Under the pieces are notes generated by a model, which searched no databases, was not told the DNA's origin, and was given only the letters and a program-made list of their open reading frames with translations. Positions 22,975 to 30,839 of a stretch of 36,784 nucleotides of DNA are shown piece by piece. Source of the stretch: Christensenella sp. UBA4263 (GTDB lineage Bacteria > Bacillota > Clostridia > Christensenellales > Aristaeellaceae); assembly GCA_002395225.1 (NCBI GenBank), contig DGWH01000131.1, positions 32,832 to 69,615 of the forward strand, written 5' to 3'. A program made the position numbers and the translations under genes. Positions within the stretch are counted from its first letter, which is position 1, and every line of letters begins with the position of its first letter.

Positions 22975-25152
22975 TTAATCCTGATTCGTCTTGATTCCCT
23001 GAGATTCAAGCCAGTTCCGTACATCATCTGACAGACCGGAACCGCCGGAATAATGGACGGAGAGTCCCGGCGCAATGACTGCCTGCGGAACCAGCTTGGC
23101 GATCGCCGTCAGGCTCTGTCCAAACCGGCCGCCTCCATGAGAACAGAAAGGCAGGATCGTCTTCCCGCTGAAATCATAGCTCTCAAGGAATGTGGCAATG
23201 GGCATGGGAATGGAAGCCCACCAGTTAGGATACCCCAGCAGAATCACATCATATTCATCGATCCGCTCCGGCAGATTCTGGATTGCAGGACGTGCCTGAT
23301 CATGCTGATCCCGCTGTGCTTCCATCAGGACCGTGTTGTAATCATCCGAATACGCCGGAATCGGCACAATCTCAAACAGATCTGCCCCAGTCTGGCGGTG
23401 AATCTCCTCCGCCACGCCCTGCGTATTGCCGCTCCAGGAGAAGTAGGCGATCAGCATTTTCCCAGAGGAGGAGGACTTTTTCCCTTCGCTTCGGGTAGAG
23501 ACCGTTCCGGAGAGCGTTTTCCCGGCACTGCGAACCAGTCGTATACCGAGATTGAAGCTCGCCATGTTCAGTTCTCCTGCCGCACGATACGCACTTCGCA
23601 GATTTTTCCCGAAGTCGTTCCAGCCACCGCCGCGATAAACCCGGCGGGTTCCCGTCTCCGCACCGGTCGGATCTGTCGTTTTCGTCAGATCATATGCCCC
23701 GTACAGGTCCCAGCACCATTCATTCACGTTGCCGTGCATGTTATAAAGGCCCCAGGGATTCGGTGCAAAGCTGGTGACCTCTACCGTGGTCTGTCTGTAC
23801 TCACCGGGACGCGTTTCAAGAACAGAATCATCAAAGTAGTTTTCCTCAATCTCATAGGGATAATGCCCGTAGTAATTTGCCTCCTCCGGTCCGGTGGCAT
23901 GAATGGTATTGAACGGTGTCGTGGTTCCCGCCCGGCAGGCATATTCCCATTCCGCCTCCGTGGGCAGACGGTATCCATCTGCACCGCGGTTCCAGGTCAC
24001 AGTTTCACCGTCGATTTCATAGGCCGGCGTCAGTCCCGCCTCCTGGCTCATGGCATTGCAAAAGCGCACCGCATCCAGCCAGCTGACACTTTCCACCGGC
24101 AGGTTTTCACCTTTGAAAGAACTCGGGTTATTTCCCATCAGCCGCTCATACTCGGCCTGTGTTGTCTCATACGGGCTCATCCAGAAACCGGACACGGTCA
24201 CCTCATGTGGAGTTTCATCCTCTATCCGCCAGTTCTCCGTCTCCGGGCTGCCCATCCGGAAGGTTCCGCCCTCGATCCAGATAAAGTGATCTGCCACCTG
24301 TTTTGCCTCACTTTCATTCACCGGCTCTTCCGTATTCAGGGCCGGAACATCTGTGTCCCTGGCAGGCTCCTCCGCCGGTTCAGCCCCCCACGACGCCGGT
24401 TGTCCGGCCCAGCTGTCCTCTGACTTTGCAGGGAAAAGCAGCGTCATTCCCATTCCAATGACCAGTGCCAGCAGCATCCCCACCAGCGAAACCAGTTTGC
24501 CTTTCTCCTCTCCCATGCGGTTCAGGAGTTTCGGAATCTGTGCCCCCAGGAATACCCAGAAAGAGCTGATCAGCAGGGCCTCCAGCAGCACCAGTCCCGC
24601 TGCCTTTTCATAGTCAATAAAGGCAAAGGGCACCCGGTAAAACAGGTAATCCGGGTATTTGTTCCGGATGAACAGCCACAGACCAACACCGGCCGTCGCA
24701 GTGGAAAGACAGAACCCGATGCGGAGCACATTTCCGCTTTTTATCCCCCGCAGCATTGCCGGGATATGCAGGCCCAGATGCAGTCCCATCAGGACAAAGC
24801 ACCAGTGAGACAGCGTCAGATGCAGCCGGCGTCCCAGGGATGCACGCATGAATTCACTGAGGAACGGCACCGCGTGAACACTCATATTGATTCCGCACAG
24901 AGCCGTCATCACAAAGCAGATCACCAGTGCAAGATTGGTCAGCGTCTGCACAATTCGAAGAGGAGGATGCTTGCCCTTAAACAGTGCCGTGTACCATTTC
25001 CGGTTCAGGATCTGGTGCAGAACCATCAGCACGGTCATGCCGATGCCTGTCCACTCGTGCCCCGCTTCCCCTGTCACCTGATAGGACATCAGCAGCAGGA
25101 GACCGATCCCCAGCAGGGCGTCTACGATGTGTTTGGAATGTTTGAGGCGCAT
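22975..25152 (-). CDS. DUF4405 membrane domain / SUMF1 / flavodoxin fusion
   Basis: A 725-residue three-part protein. Residues about 1-245 hold seven predicted membrane helices of the DUF4405 (cytochrome b561-like) type with His in VLHQILNRKW and in LSHWCFVLMGLHLGLH, possible heme ligands. Residues about 290-550 are a SUMF1 domain (GGTFRMGSPE, RLPTEAEWEYACRAG, NMHGNVNEWCWD, RRVYRGGGWND). The Cys pair that makes formylglycine in true FGE is absent. Residues about 564-725 are a Flavodoxin_4 domain with the FMN loop YFSWSGNTQG and GYPNWWASIP. Positive charges in the N-terminus and in loops 2-3, 4-5 and 6-7 put the C-terminal domains outside. The ATG at 25152 has GGAGG six bases upstream. Probable role: electron transfer across the membrane to an external flavin domain; inferred. 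Confidence 0.88.
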   Translation of the reverse strand: MRLKHSKHIVDALLGIGLLLLMSYQVTGEAGHEWTGIGMTVLMVLHQILNRKWYTALFKGKHPPLRIVQTLTNLALVICFVMTALCGINMSVHAVPFLSEFMRASLGRRLHLTLSHWCFVLMGLHLGLHIPAMLRGIKSGNVLRIGFCLSTATAGVGLWLFIRNKYPDYLFYRVPFAFIDYEKAAGLVLLEALLISSFWVFLGAQIPKLLNRMGEEKGKLVSLVGMLLALVIGMGMTLLFPAKSEDSWAGQPASWGAEPAEEPARDTDVPALNTEEPVNESEAKQVADHFIWIEGGTFRMGSPETENWRIEDETPHEVTVSGFWMSPYETTQAEYERLMGNNPSSFKGENLPVESVSWLDAVRFCNAMSQEAGLTPAYEIDGETVTWNRGADGYRLPTEAEWEYACRAGTTTPFNTIHATGPEEANYYGHYPYEIEENYFDDSVLETRPGEYRQTTVEVTSFAPNPWGLYNMHGNVNEWCWDLYGAYDLTKTTDPTGAETGTRRVYRGGGWNDFGKNLRSAYRAAGELNMASFNLGIRLVRSAGKTLSGTVSTRSEGKKSSSSGKMLIAYFSWSGNTQGVAEEIHRQTGADLFEIVPIPAYSDDYNTVLMEAQRDQHDQARPAIQNLPERIDEYDVILLGYPNWWASIPMPIATFLESYDFSGKTILPFCSHGGGRFGQSLTAIAKLVPQAVIAPGLSVHYSGGSGLSDDVRNWLESQGIKTNQD

Positions 25153-25223
25153 CTTCTTCCTCCCTAAAGGCTCAATGTTGGTGGTCATTCATCCTTGTAT
25201 CTTCGCAAAAGGTCAAACGCGGC

Positions 25224-25338
25224 AAACTGTCGCTTCGCGACAGGGCTGTTTTTTCACGTCTCTATGCTGGTCATTCGACATTGTATCTTTCGAAATGATC
25301 TGAACTCGGCAAACTGTCGCTGCGCGACAGGGCCGTTC
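25224..25338 (+). repeat. Tandem pair of palindromic intergenic repeats (copies F and G)
   Basis: The cores lie at 25224-25250 (CTGTCGC-TTC-GCGACAG) and 25311-25338 (CTGTCGC-TGC-GCGACAG). The preceding 50 bases are also similar (TGGTCATTC, TTGTATCTT), so this is an 87-bp tandem duplication. Copy G overlaps the stop codon of the exported flavodoxin gene. They fill the gap before the fusion gene. Confidence 0.85.
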
Positions 25339-25921
25339 AGGGCTTAATTCCCAGAGAGTCAGCCCATTTTACCAGTTCTTCCACTTTAGCGCTGCCCGAG
25401 AAGCGTTTCCCTTCCAGCCAGTTGCCTGCCCCTGCCTGCTCCTGCAGATGCTTCATGCTGTTGCCCAGTCCGCTGCCGCCGGAGGTAAAGAACACGGCTA
25501 CCGTCTTATCCGTCAGGTCCGCCTGTTCCACAAAGTTCGATACGATACGCGGTACATCGCCCCACCAGATGGGATAGCCAATGAGCACCGTATCCCAGGC
25601 TTTCAGATCCGGAATCGTTCCCGCAATGGCAGGACGGCACGTCGGATCATCCGTCTCGATGGAGGTGCGGCTCTTGCTGTCATTGTAATTCAGATCCGCA
25701 TCCGTATACGGTTCTTCCGGAACGATCTCATACAGATCCGCCTTCAGTCCCTCCGCCAGATTCTCCGCAACTCCTTTGGTCGTTCCGGTAGCGGAGAAAT
25801 ACACCACCAGAATATGACTGGTCGGTTCCGGAGCCCCGACAGGGGTTCCCTCGGCAAAAGCCGTCGCCAGACAAAGTACCGCCAGCATCATTGCAAACAG
25901 AATAGTTATTCCCTTTTTCAT
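25337..25921 (-). CDS. Exported flavodoxin
   Basis: A 194-residue protein with a Sec signal peptide (MKKGITILFAMMLAVLCLATAFA, shown here as 1-23, cleavage after AFA) followed by a Flavodoxin_4 domain. The FMN phosphate loop is YFSATGTTKGVAENL; GYPIWWGDVPRIVSNFV and FFTSGGSGLGNS shape the isoalloxazine site. Flavodoxins are normally cytosolic, so the signal peptide is notable. The FMN would need to be bound before export or acquired outside. It lies between the permease and the DUF4405-SUMF1-flavodoxin gene, whose own flavodoxin domain is related, and it probably exchanges electrons with that protein. Confidence 0.92.
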   Translation of the reverse strand: MKKGITILFAMMLAVLCLATAFAEGTPVGAPEPTSHILVVYFSATGTTKGVAENLAEGLKADLYEIVPEEPYTDADLNYNDSKSRTSIETDDPTCRPAIAGTIPDLKAWDTVLIGYPIWWGDVPRIVSNFVEQADLTDKTVAVFFTSGGSGLGNSMKHLQEQAGAGNWLEGKRFSGSAKVEELVKWADSLGIKP

Positions 25922-25952
25922 TTTTTCAGCTCCCTTGGTAAACTTCGCTTTG

Positions 25953-25976
25953 CAGTCCTGTCACCGGACAGGACTG
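25953..25976 (-). promoter_or_regulatory. Intercistronic hairpin between permease and flavodoxin genes
   Basis: A perfect 10-bp stem (25953-25962 with 25967-25976) with a four-base loop lies in the 62-base gap. Its core, CTGTC/GACAG, resembles the palindromic repeats and may be a diverged member. No T run follows, so it is more likely an mRNA processing or stability element than a terminator. Confidence 0.55.
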
Positions 25977-25983
25977 TTCGCTG

Positions 25984-26889
25984 TCAGAACAGATCAACCA
26001 TCAGCCCTGTACCCAGGGCAAACAACATCACAAACGCCAGATAAAGAACGAACCGCTTCCAGCCCAGAACAATCTTCATTGCGCCCAGGTTGGTAATTTT
26101 GGTCGCCGGACCTGTCAGCATAAACGCAGCTGCACTGCCCATGCTCATGCCATCTGCCAGCCATTCACCCAGCAGCGGAATCGTCCCCCCGCCGCACATG
26201 TACACCGGTACGCCGATTGTCGCCGCCATCAGCACACCGAAACCATTGTTCTTTCCGAACAAATGGCTGACAAACTCCGCCGGTACATGAATCTGATACA
26301 GCGCCGTCAGCAGGATGCCCAACAGGAACATCGGGCCTGTTGCCCGGATGTTTCGTCCGATGTTTTTGAGAAAACGCAGCACCGGGTTCGGATCCGTATC
26401 CCGGCTTTTTCCTTCCCTGAAGCCGGAAAAATCAAAGAATGTCCTGCCTTTGCTGCTGTAGAACAGACGGATAAATCCCCCGGCCGCGCAGCCGCACAGG
26501 AAACAGCTGACGCAGCGGATCAAAAGCGCGGTCTGTCCCAGCGCCCCGCTGTAGAAAATCAGCTGAGGATTGAGCAGAATGCTGGACATCATAAACGCCG
26601 CCAGAATATCATCCCTGACCCCCTGTTCCGAGAAAGAGGCGGCAATCGGGATGGTTCCATACATGCACAGCGGCGAGGCAATGCCCAGCAGACTTGCCGG
26701 AATCAATCCAAGCCAACCCGTCTTTTTCTGCCCGATCCTGGCAAAAGCCCCATGGATATACCGCTTGCCGAACACCGATACGGCGCTGCCCAGCACAACG
26801 CCCAGCAGCCAGTAGGGAGCGATCTGTCGGAACTGGATGTCCAGATAGTACCAGAGATAGACCGCTTCCCTCTGAATCCAGCCGAGCAT
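25984..26889 (-). CDS. ArsP/UPF0718-type membrane permease
   Basis: A 301-residue permease of the PF03773 group with about eight to ten membrane helices. The two related half motifs are SPLCMYGTIPIA near residue 70 and VYMCGGGTIPLL near 235, followed by LTGPATKITNLGAM. Each half keeps one Cys, as in ArsP, which exports trivalent organoarsenicals. Other members handle unknown substrates, so arsenic is only a possibility. Its ATG lies three bases after the stop of the restored DUF362 reading frame, which indicates translational coupling. Confidence 0.85.
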   Translation of the reverse strand: MLGWIQREAVYLWYYLDIQFRQIAPYWLLGVVLGSAVSVFGKRYIHGAFARIGQKKTGWLGLIPASLLGIASPLCMYGTIPIAASFSEQGVRDDILAAFMMSSILLNPQLIFYSGALGQTALLIRCVSCFLCGCAAGGFIRLFYSSKGRTFFDFSGFREGKSRDTDPNPVLRFLKNIGRNIRATGPMFLLGILLTALYQIHVPAEFVSHLFGKNNGFGVLMAATIGVPVYMCGGGTIPLLGEWLADGMSMGSAAAFMLTGPATKITNLGAMKIVLGWKRFVLYLAFVMLFALGTGLMVDLF

Positions 26890-26892
26890 CGC

Positions 26893-27037
26893 TTATTCCC
26901 CGAGTACAGCCAGACGGTAATTCCGGCTGCCAAGGCCGTTCTGTGCACCGACTTCCAGTGTGTAAAGGCCATTCTGGCGCTCAATGCGGCGAATCAGGCT
27001 TCCGCTGTCCGGCATTGCATAGACCAGATCGATGCCG
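26893..27037 (-). pseudogene. Out-of-frame C-terminus of the DUF362 gene
   Basis: In the next frame the minus strand encodes IDLVYAMPDSGSLIRRIE and GLGSRNYRLAVLGE, ending with TAA at 26893-26895. This is the conserved end of DUF362 proteins (usual form DQA..DLVY... GLG..Y.L). One base missing near 27035 (GATCAGGCGGCATCG, where GATCAGGCNGGCATCG is expected) would join it to the main frame. Confidence 0.8.
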
Positions 27038-27884
27038 CCTGATCAATCGCCAGCGGATCCGATGAGGCCAGAATGCCGATATCGTGCATATCCGGTTCGG
27101 CCGGACTGCCATCGCAGTCACAGTCCACAGACAGACGGTTCATGACGCTGATATAGAGGATTTTTCCGTCCATATACTGATCCACGCCCTTGGCCGCATC
27201 CGCCATGGCCTCAAGGAAGGAATCCTGCTCCCCCCAGATGCCGCCGCTTTTCTTGGTGCCGCCGGAATGGATCCATACCTTGCCCATGGAAGAGCCGAAA
27301 CCGATGGAGATGTTCTTGATGGCCCCGCCGAAGCCGGCCATGGCATGTCCCTTGAAATGCGTCAGCACCAGATAGGAATCATAATTGGCAAAATGACTGC
27401 CCACATAATCCTCGTGAATCCGAACGCCGTTGTCAATCGGGATCTCCATGCTCCCTTCCTCATCCAGGATATCCAGCTCCGCTACCTCCAGAAGGCCGTT
27501 GTCCCTGGCCTGCTGGCGGTGCATGGCCGTTGAGGCCCGGCTCCCGCCGTAAGCGGTATTGCACTCCACAATCGTCCCGTTCACCAGATGGACGAGATCC
27601 GCAATGAGTTCTGGACGCAGATAATTGCTGCGCTCGCTCTCCCCGGTGGACATCTTGACGCCCACCTTGCCGGAAAGCGGTGCCCCCAGTGCCTGATAAG
27701 CTGCAACAAGGCTCTCCGGGGAAATGTCGCGGATGAAATAGACCACCGGTGCGTTCTCATCCTCTGTGCAGTAGGGCAGGCTGCCCGTATCCAGGCTCAC
27801 GCCGCCATTGGTCACCAGCGTGTCCGCCAGCGCGGCTGAGCAGAGCAGACAAAACAGAAGAAATACAGAAAATACTTTTTTCAT
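26994..27884 (-). CDS. Exported DUF362 protein, frameshifted near its end
   Basis: A 296-residue product as it stands; about 330 with the frame restored. The first 20 residues are a signal peptide (LCSAALA cut). The DUF362 core is visible as KVGVKMSTGE, HFKGHAMAGFGGAIKNISIG, SMGKVWIHSGG and DCDCDG with DIGILASSDPLAIDQA. The usual internal ferredoxin-like insert is absent. After DQA the frame runs into a premature TGA, and the family's last 45 residues continue in another frame. The ribosome site is AAAGGAG, seven bases before ATG. DUF362 proteins are thought to act in redox reactions, but their chemistry is not settled. The break may be a real mutation or a sequencing error. Confidence 0.85.
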   Translation of the reverse strand: MKKVFSVFLLFCLLCSAALADTLVTNGGVSLDTGSLPYCTEDENAPVVYFIRDISPESLVAAYQALGAPLSGKVGVKMSTGESERSNYLRPELIADLVHLVNGTIVECNTAYGGSRASTAMHRQQARDNGLLEVAELDILDEEGSMEIPIDNGVRIHEDYVGSHFANYDSYLVLTHFKGHAMAGFGGAIKNISIGFGSSMGKVWIHSGGTKKSGGIWGEQDSFLEAMADAAKGVDQYMDGKILYISVMNRLSVDCDCDGSPAEPDMHDIGILASSDPLAIDQAASIWSMQCRTAEA

Positions 27885-27947
27885 GGTGGTTCTCCTTTTT
27901 TGGGGTCTCCGTATCGGTCCCTGGGTAACCGTGAATCGACCATAACG

Positions 27948-27974
27948 AACTGTCGCCGCACGGCAGGCCCGCTT
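27948..27974 (+). repeat. Palindromic intergenic repeat (copy H)
   Basis: AACTGTCGCCGCACGGCA followed by GGCCCGCTT fills part of the 88-base gap and touches the stop codon of the flavin reductase gene (27973-27975). Confidence 0.75.
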
Positions 27975-28518
27975 ATTTATTCATTTTCGCACAGTCGCCG
28001 ATTTTCTCGCCCATGACAAAATACTCGTAGGTCGGGAATTCAAAAAGAACCGGTTTGAACACGTGATAGTCGATCTTGTTCTTGTCATTCAGGACGGTTT
28101 CTTCTGCATACGTGGCCAGGATCCTGCAGACGAAATGATCGAAATGCTCCAGCTCATAATTGCCGTCCACCTCACATTCGATGGACACTTTGGCATCATC
28201 AATGAGCGGTGCACCGTTTTCGCCCATGGTCCAGGCGAATGCATCGGATTTATCCGTCTTGTTTCCGCTGATGGTTCCCATCCGGTCAGCTGCCTCAAGC
28301 CAGGACGCATCCACGACATTGACGGACAGCTTCTTGTTTTCCCGAATCCCCCTGTTAATGTAATGCGCCTGTACCAGGGAAACCATCAGGTGACTGTGAG
28401 CCATGATGCCCGCATGGGCCACCAGCGTCCAGGTGGGTTTCCCCTCAACCATCGCCCCGACGACAATCAGAGGCGACGGATACAGAGCCAGTGTGGCACC
28501 GATATTCTTCTTTCCCAT
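27973..28518 (-). CDS. Flavin reductase-like FMN-binding protein
   Basis: A 181-residue protein of the flavin reductase-like split-barrel family. Motifs include YPSPLIVVGAMVEGKPTW near the start, HYINRGIRENKKLSVNVV and GNKTDKSDAFAW, where FMN is usually held. The ATG at 28518 is two bases after the stop of the aldo/keto reductase gene, with GGAG 11 bases upstream inside that gene, so the two are translated together; a longer upstream frame is out of register with any known protein. It likely uses NAD(P)H to reduce flavin and could supply electrons within the operon. Confidence 0.9.
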   Translation of the reverse strand: MGKKNIGATLALYPSPLIVVGAMVEGKPTWTLVAHAGIMAHSHLMVSLVQAHYINRGIRENKKLSVNVVDASWLEAADRMGTISGNKTDKSDAFAWTMGENGAPLIDDAKVSIECEVDGNYELEHFDHFVCRILATYAEETVLNDKNKIDYHVFKPVLFEFPTYEYFVMGEKIGDCAKMNK

Positions 28519-28520
28519 TT

Positions 28521-29453
28521 TTACTTCATCTCCTTTTCCCACATACGAACTGCATGAATGTGCAGGGTATCCGCCAGTGCTTCCAGTTCCCTGACTTCCT
28601 CTGCCGTCAGGGTAATCTCCGCCGCCTTTGCCGCATCCTCCACATGGCTGACCTTCGTCACACCGATAATCGGAAGTGTGCCCTTGGTAATAGCCCATGC
28701 CACCGGGATCTGGGCGACGGCCACCCCGTATTTATCCGCCATCTTCTTCATGGAAGCATTCAGGGTTTCCAGTTTGTCCAGAACGGGGTTATAGACGGCC
28801 GCACGGTCTGATCCCGCCGGCATGGGATGCTGCGTATCATACTTGCCGGACAGTGCGCCCTGCTCCAGCACCATATAGGAGAAGAAAACGATGTCGTTCT
28901 CCCTGCAGTATTTCAGGATGCCGGAATCCTCGGAGGAACGGTTAATCAGGCTGTAATGATTCTGTACCGCGGACAGTCTGAGTCCGTGTGCCCGAAGGAT
29001 TTCATCCGCCTGCCTGATCTCGGCCAGATTGTGATTTGATACACCGATCATCGGGGCGTTTTCCCTGCCCTCAAAGTACTTTGCCACTTCCTCCGTCCAG
29101 TGCGGCGCGCCCCAGACGTTGTGAATCCAGTAGATGTCAAAGCGGTCCAGATCCATCAGCTTCAGCTGCATTTCGATCATGTCCGCCATCGCGGTGGGAT
29201 TTCCATTGGCGCACTGCGGCGTAAACTTGTCGGAAACCAGATAGCTCTCTCTGGGCAGGCCTTTCAGGAAAGAGGCCAGCACCTTTTCCGAGGTTCCCAT
29301 TCCATAGGCATACGCCGTATCCCAGAGGTTCAGGCCATGCGCCATCCCCGCGTCAAAAATCGGGCGAAGCATGTCAGCTGTCAGGCTGCCCCCGAAGGTT
29401 CCGTCATTTCCCCAGGCCCATGCGCCCAGTGCAATTTTCGGCAAAGTGTTCAT
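28521..29453 (-). CDS. Aldo/keto reductase
   Basis: A 310-residue NAD(P)H-dependent TIM-barrel reductase. The catalytic tetrad is visible as Asp in LWDTAYAYG with its Tyr five residues on, Lys in VSDKFTP and His in IYWIHN. IGVSNHN and IPIVGVTK-like IIGVTKVSHVEDA shape the cofactor pocket. GAGGAG lies eight bases before ATG. It is 75 bases after the first aldo/keto reductase gene and is coupled to the flavin reductase. It probably reduces a carbonyl compound met under the same stress or growth condition. Confidence 0.93.
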   Translation of the reverse strand: MNTLPKIALGAWAWGNDGTFGGSLTADMLRPIFDAGMAHGLNLWDTAYAYGMGTSEKVLASFLKGLPRESYLVSDKFTPQCANGNPTAMADMIEMQLKLMDLDRFDIYWIHNVWGAPHWTEEVAKYFEGRENAPMIGVSNHNLAEIRQADEILRAHGLRLSAVQNHYSLINRSSEDSGILKYCRENDIVFFSYMVLEQGALSGKYDTQHPMPAGSDRAAVYNPVLDKLETLNASMKKMADKYGVAVAQIPVAWAITKGTLPIIGVTKVSHVEDAAKAAEITLTAEEVRELEALADTLHIHAVRMWEKEMK

Positions 29454-29528
29454 GATATTTTCTCCTCAACTTGAATCATCTCTCAGCGGTCCTGTCCAGT
29501 CAGACGTCCGCTGCACCACCGTCTTTTC

Positions 29529-30566
29529 TTAAATGGTCTGATTTCCCGTCGACCACACATGCTTGTTGCGGGCATTGGCCGGCTTATTCTGTGCCATGAC
29601 GCCTGCCAGCGGATGCGGAACATACGGCGCTTCCAGATACGCAATTTCATCATCCTGCAACACAAGGTCCGTTGCTTTCGCCGCACCATCTACATGATGG
29701 AACTTTGTTGCGCCCACCACCGGAGAGGCAACCTTTGTCAGCAGCCAGGCCAGCGACACCTCGGTCATGGACACGCCGCGCCTCTCCGCAATCTCCGCGA
29801 CACGCTCGATGATGATCCCGTCCTGCTGAGCACTGGCATCATACTTGAATTTGGCATAGGCATCCTTTTCCAGCCGCTCCGAGGTTTCCCCCGGTTTCCT
29901 GGAAAGCCTGCCTGCCGCCAGCGCGCTGTAAGGCGTCAGGGCGATTCCCTCTTCCTGGCAATACGGCACCATTTCACGTTCCTCTTCCCGGAAAATCAGG
30001 TTGTAATGTCCCTGCACGGAAATGAACCTGGCCCATCCTTCCCGCCCGGCAATGGCATTGGCCTTGGCCAGCTGCCAGGCAAAACAGTTGGAAATCCCGA
30101 TATAGCGGGCTTTTCCCGCCTGAACCACCCTGTTCAGCCCCTCCAGAATCTCTTCAATGGGTGTCTGCCAGTCCCACATGTGGTAGATGTACAGATCCAC
30201 ATAATCCATTCCCAGATTCTGCAGGCTTTTGTTGATCATGCGCTCAATGTGCATCTGCCCGGTTATGCCGTCCTCAATTTCCTTCTGTGTGCGCGGCAGA
30301 AATTTGGTGGCCACCACCACCTCATCCCGCCGGGCAAAATCCTTCAGGGCACGGCCGACGTACTGTTCGCTGGTGCCGCTCTGGTAGGCAATGGCCGTAT
30401 CATAGAAATTGATTCCCATGTCCAGTCCGTGCCGGATGATTTCCCGGGTATGTTCCTCATCCAGTGTCCAGGTATGCTGTCCCTGACCTGCATCACCAAA
30501 ACCCATGCATCCCATACAGATGCGGGAAACGTTCAGGTCAGACTGTCCGAGTTTTGTATACTTCAT
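29529..30566 (-). CDS. Aldo/keto reductase, first gene of the redox operon
   Basis: A 345-residue aldo/keto reductase. The tetrad is Asp and Tyr in FYDTAIAYQSG, Lys in VATKFLPR and His in YIYHMWD. IGISNCFAWQLAKA and VVGATKFHHVDGA are typical of the YajO/Tas-like branch. The ATG at 30566 has GGAGG eight bases upstream; an ATG five codons earlier overlaps that site. It follows the operator-bearing promoter by about 150 bases of leader with a hairpin. Confidence 0.93.
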   Translation of the reverse strand: MKYTKLGQSDLNVSRICMGCMGFGDAGQGQHTWTLDEEHTREIIRHGLDMGINFYDTAIAYQSGTSEQYVGRALKDFARRDEVVVATKFLPRTQKEIEDGITGQMHIERMINKSLQNLGMDYVDLYIYHMWDWQTPIEEILEGLNRVVQAGKARYIGISNCFAWQLAKANAIAGREGWARFISVQGHYNLIFREEEREMVPYCQEEGIALTPYSALAAGRLSRKPGETSERLEKDAYAKFKYDASAQQDGIIIERVAEIAERRGVSMTEVSLAWLLTKVASPVVGATKFHHVDGAAKATDLVLQDDEIAYLEAPYVPHPLAGVMAQNKPANARNKHVWSTGNQTI

Positions 30567-30613
30567 TAGGCAGGCCTCCATTTTCTTGTCAGAGCGGTCC
30601 TCTCGGCAGGTTC

Positions 30614-30643
30614 TTGTGCCGGACGATTTCCTGTCCGGGACAA
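30614..30643 (-). promoter_or_regulatory. Hairpin in the leader of the redox operon
   Basis: TTGTCCCGGAC pairs with GTCCGGCACAA (one C-C mismatch) around an 8-base loop, some 75-105 bases after the predicted transcript start. There is no T run, so it may affect stability rather than terminate. Confidence 0.45.
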
Positions 30644-30701
30644 AAGATCCTTGTGTTCACGCCTTTGTTTTCCGGGTGCCATTTTCTCTCAGAATAAAAA
30701 C

Positions 30702-30752
30702 TGACACCGTGTCAACATTGAGAATCATATCACAATGCTGACACGGTGTCAA
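30702..30752 (-). promoter_or_regulatory. Promoter with two TGACAC-N-GTGTCA operators
   Basis: On the minus strand a consensus TTGACA (30747-30752) and TATGAT (30724-30729) are separated by 17 bases. Two 13-bp palindromes, TGACACCGTGTCA (30702-30714) and TGACACGGTGTCA (30739-30751), share flanking bases (C before, A after) and differ only at the centre. Their centres are 37 bp apart. One covers the -35 box and the other the predicted start of transcription (about 30717). This is the layout of a repressor-controlled promoter (TetR-like or similar). The regulator gene is not in the window. Confidence 0.85.
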
Positions 30753-30839
30753 ATATTATTTTTGATCTTTTCCAGTCGCCCGTCTCCTGAAAAATCTCAA
30801 TGGCATCACCAAAAGGGCCGCCGAATGACAGTCCCTGTC

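Noticed and set aside
22975..25152. Calling the fusion protein a formylglycine-generating enzyme
   Set aside because: The catalytic Cys pair is missing and no sulfatase gene is nearby.
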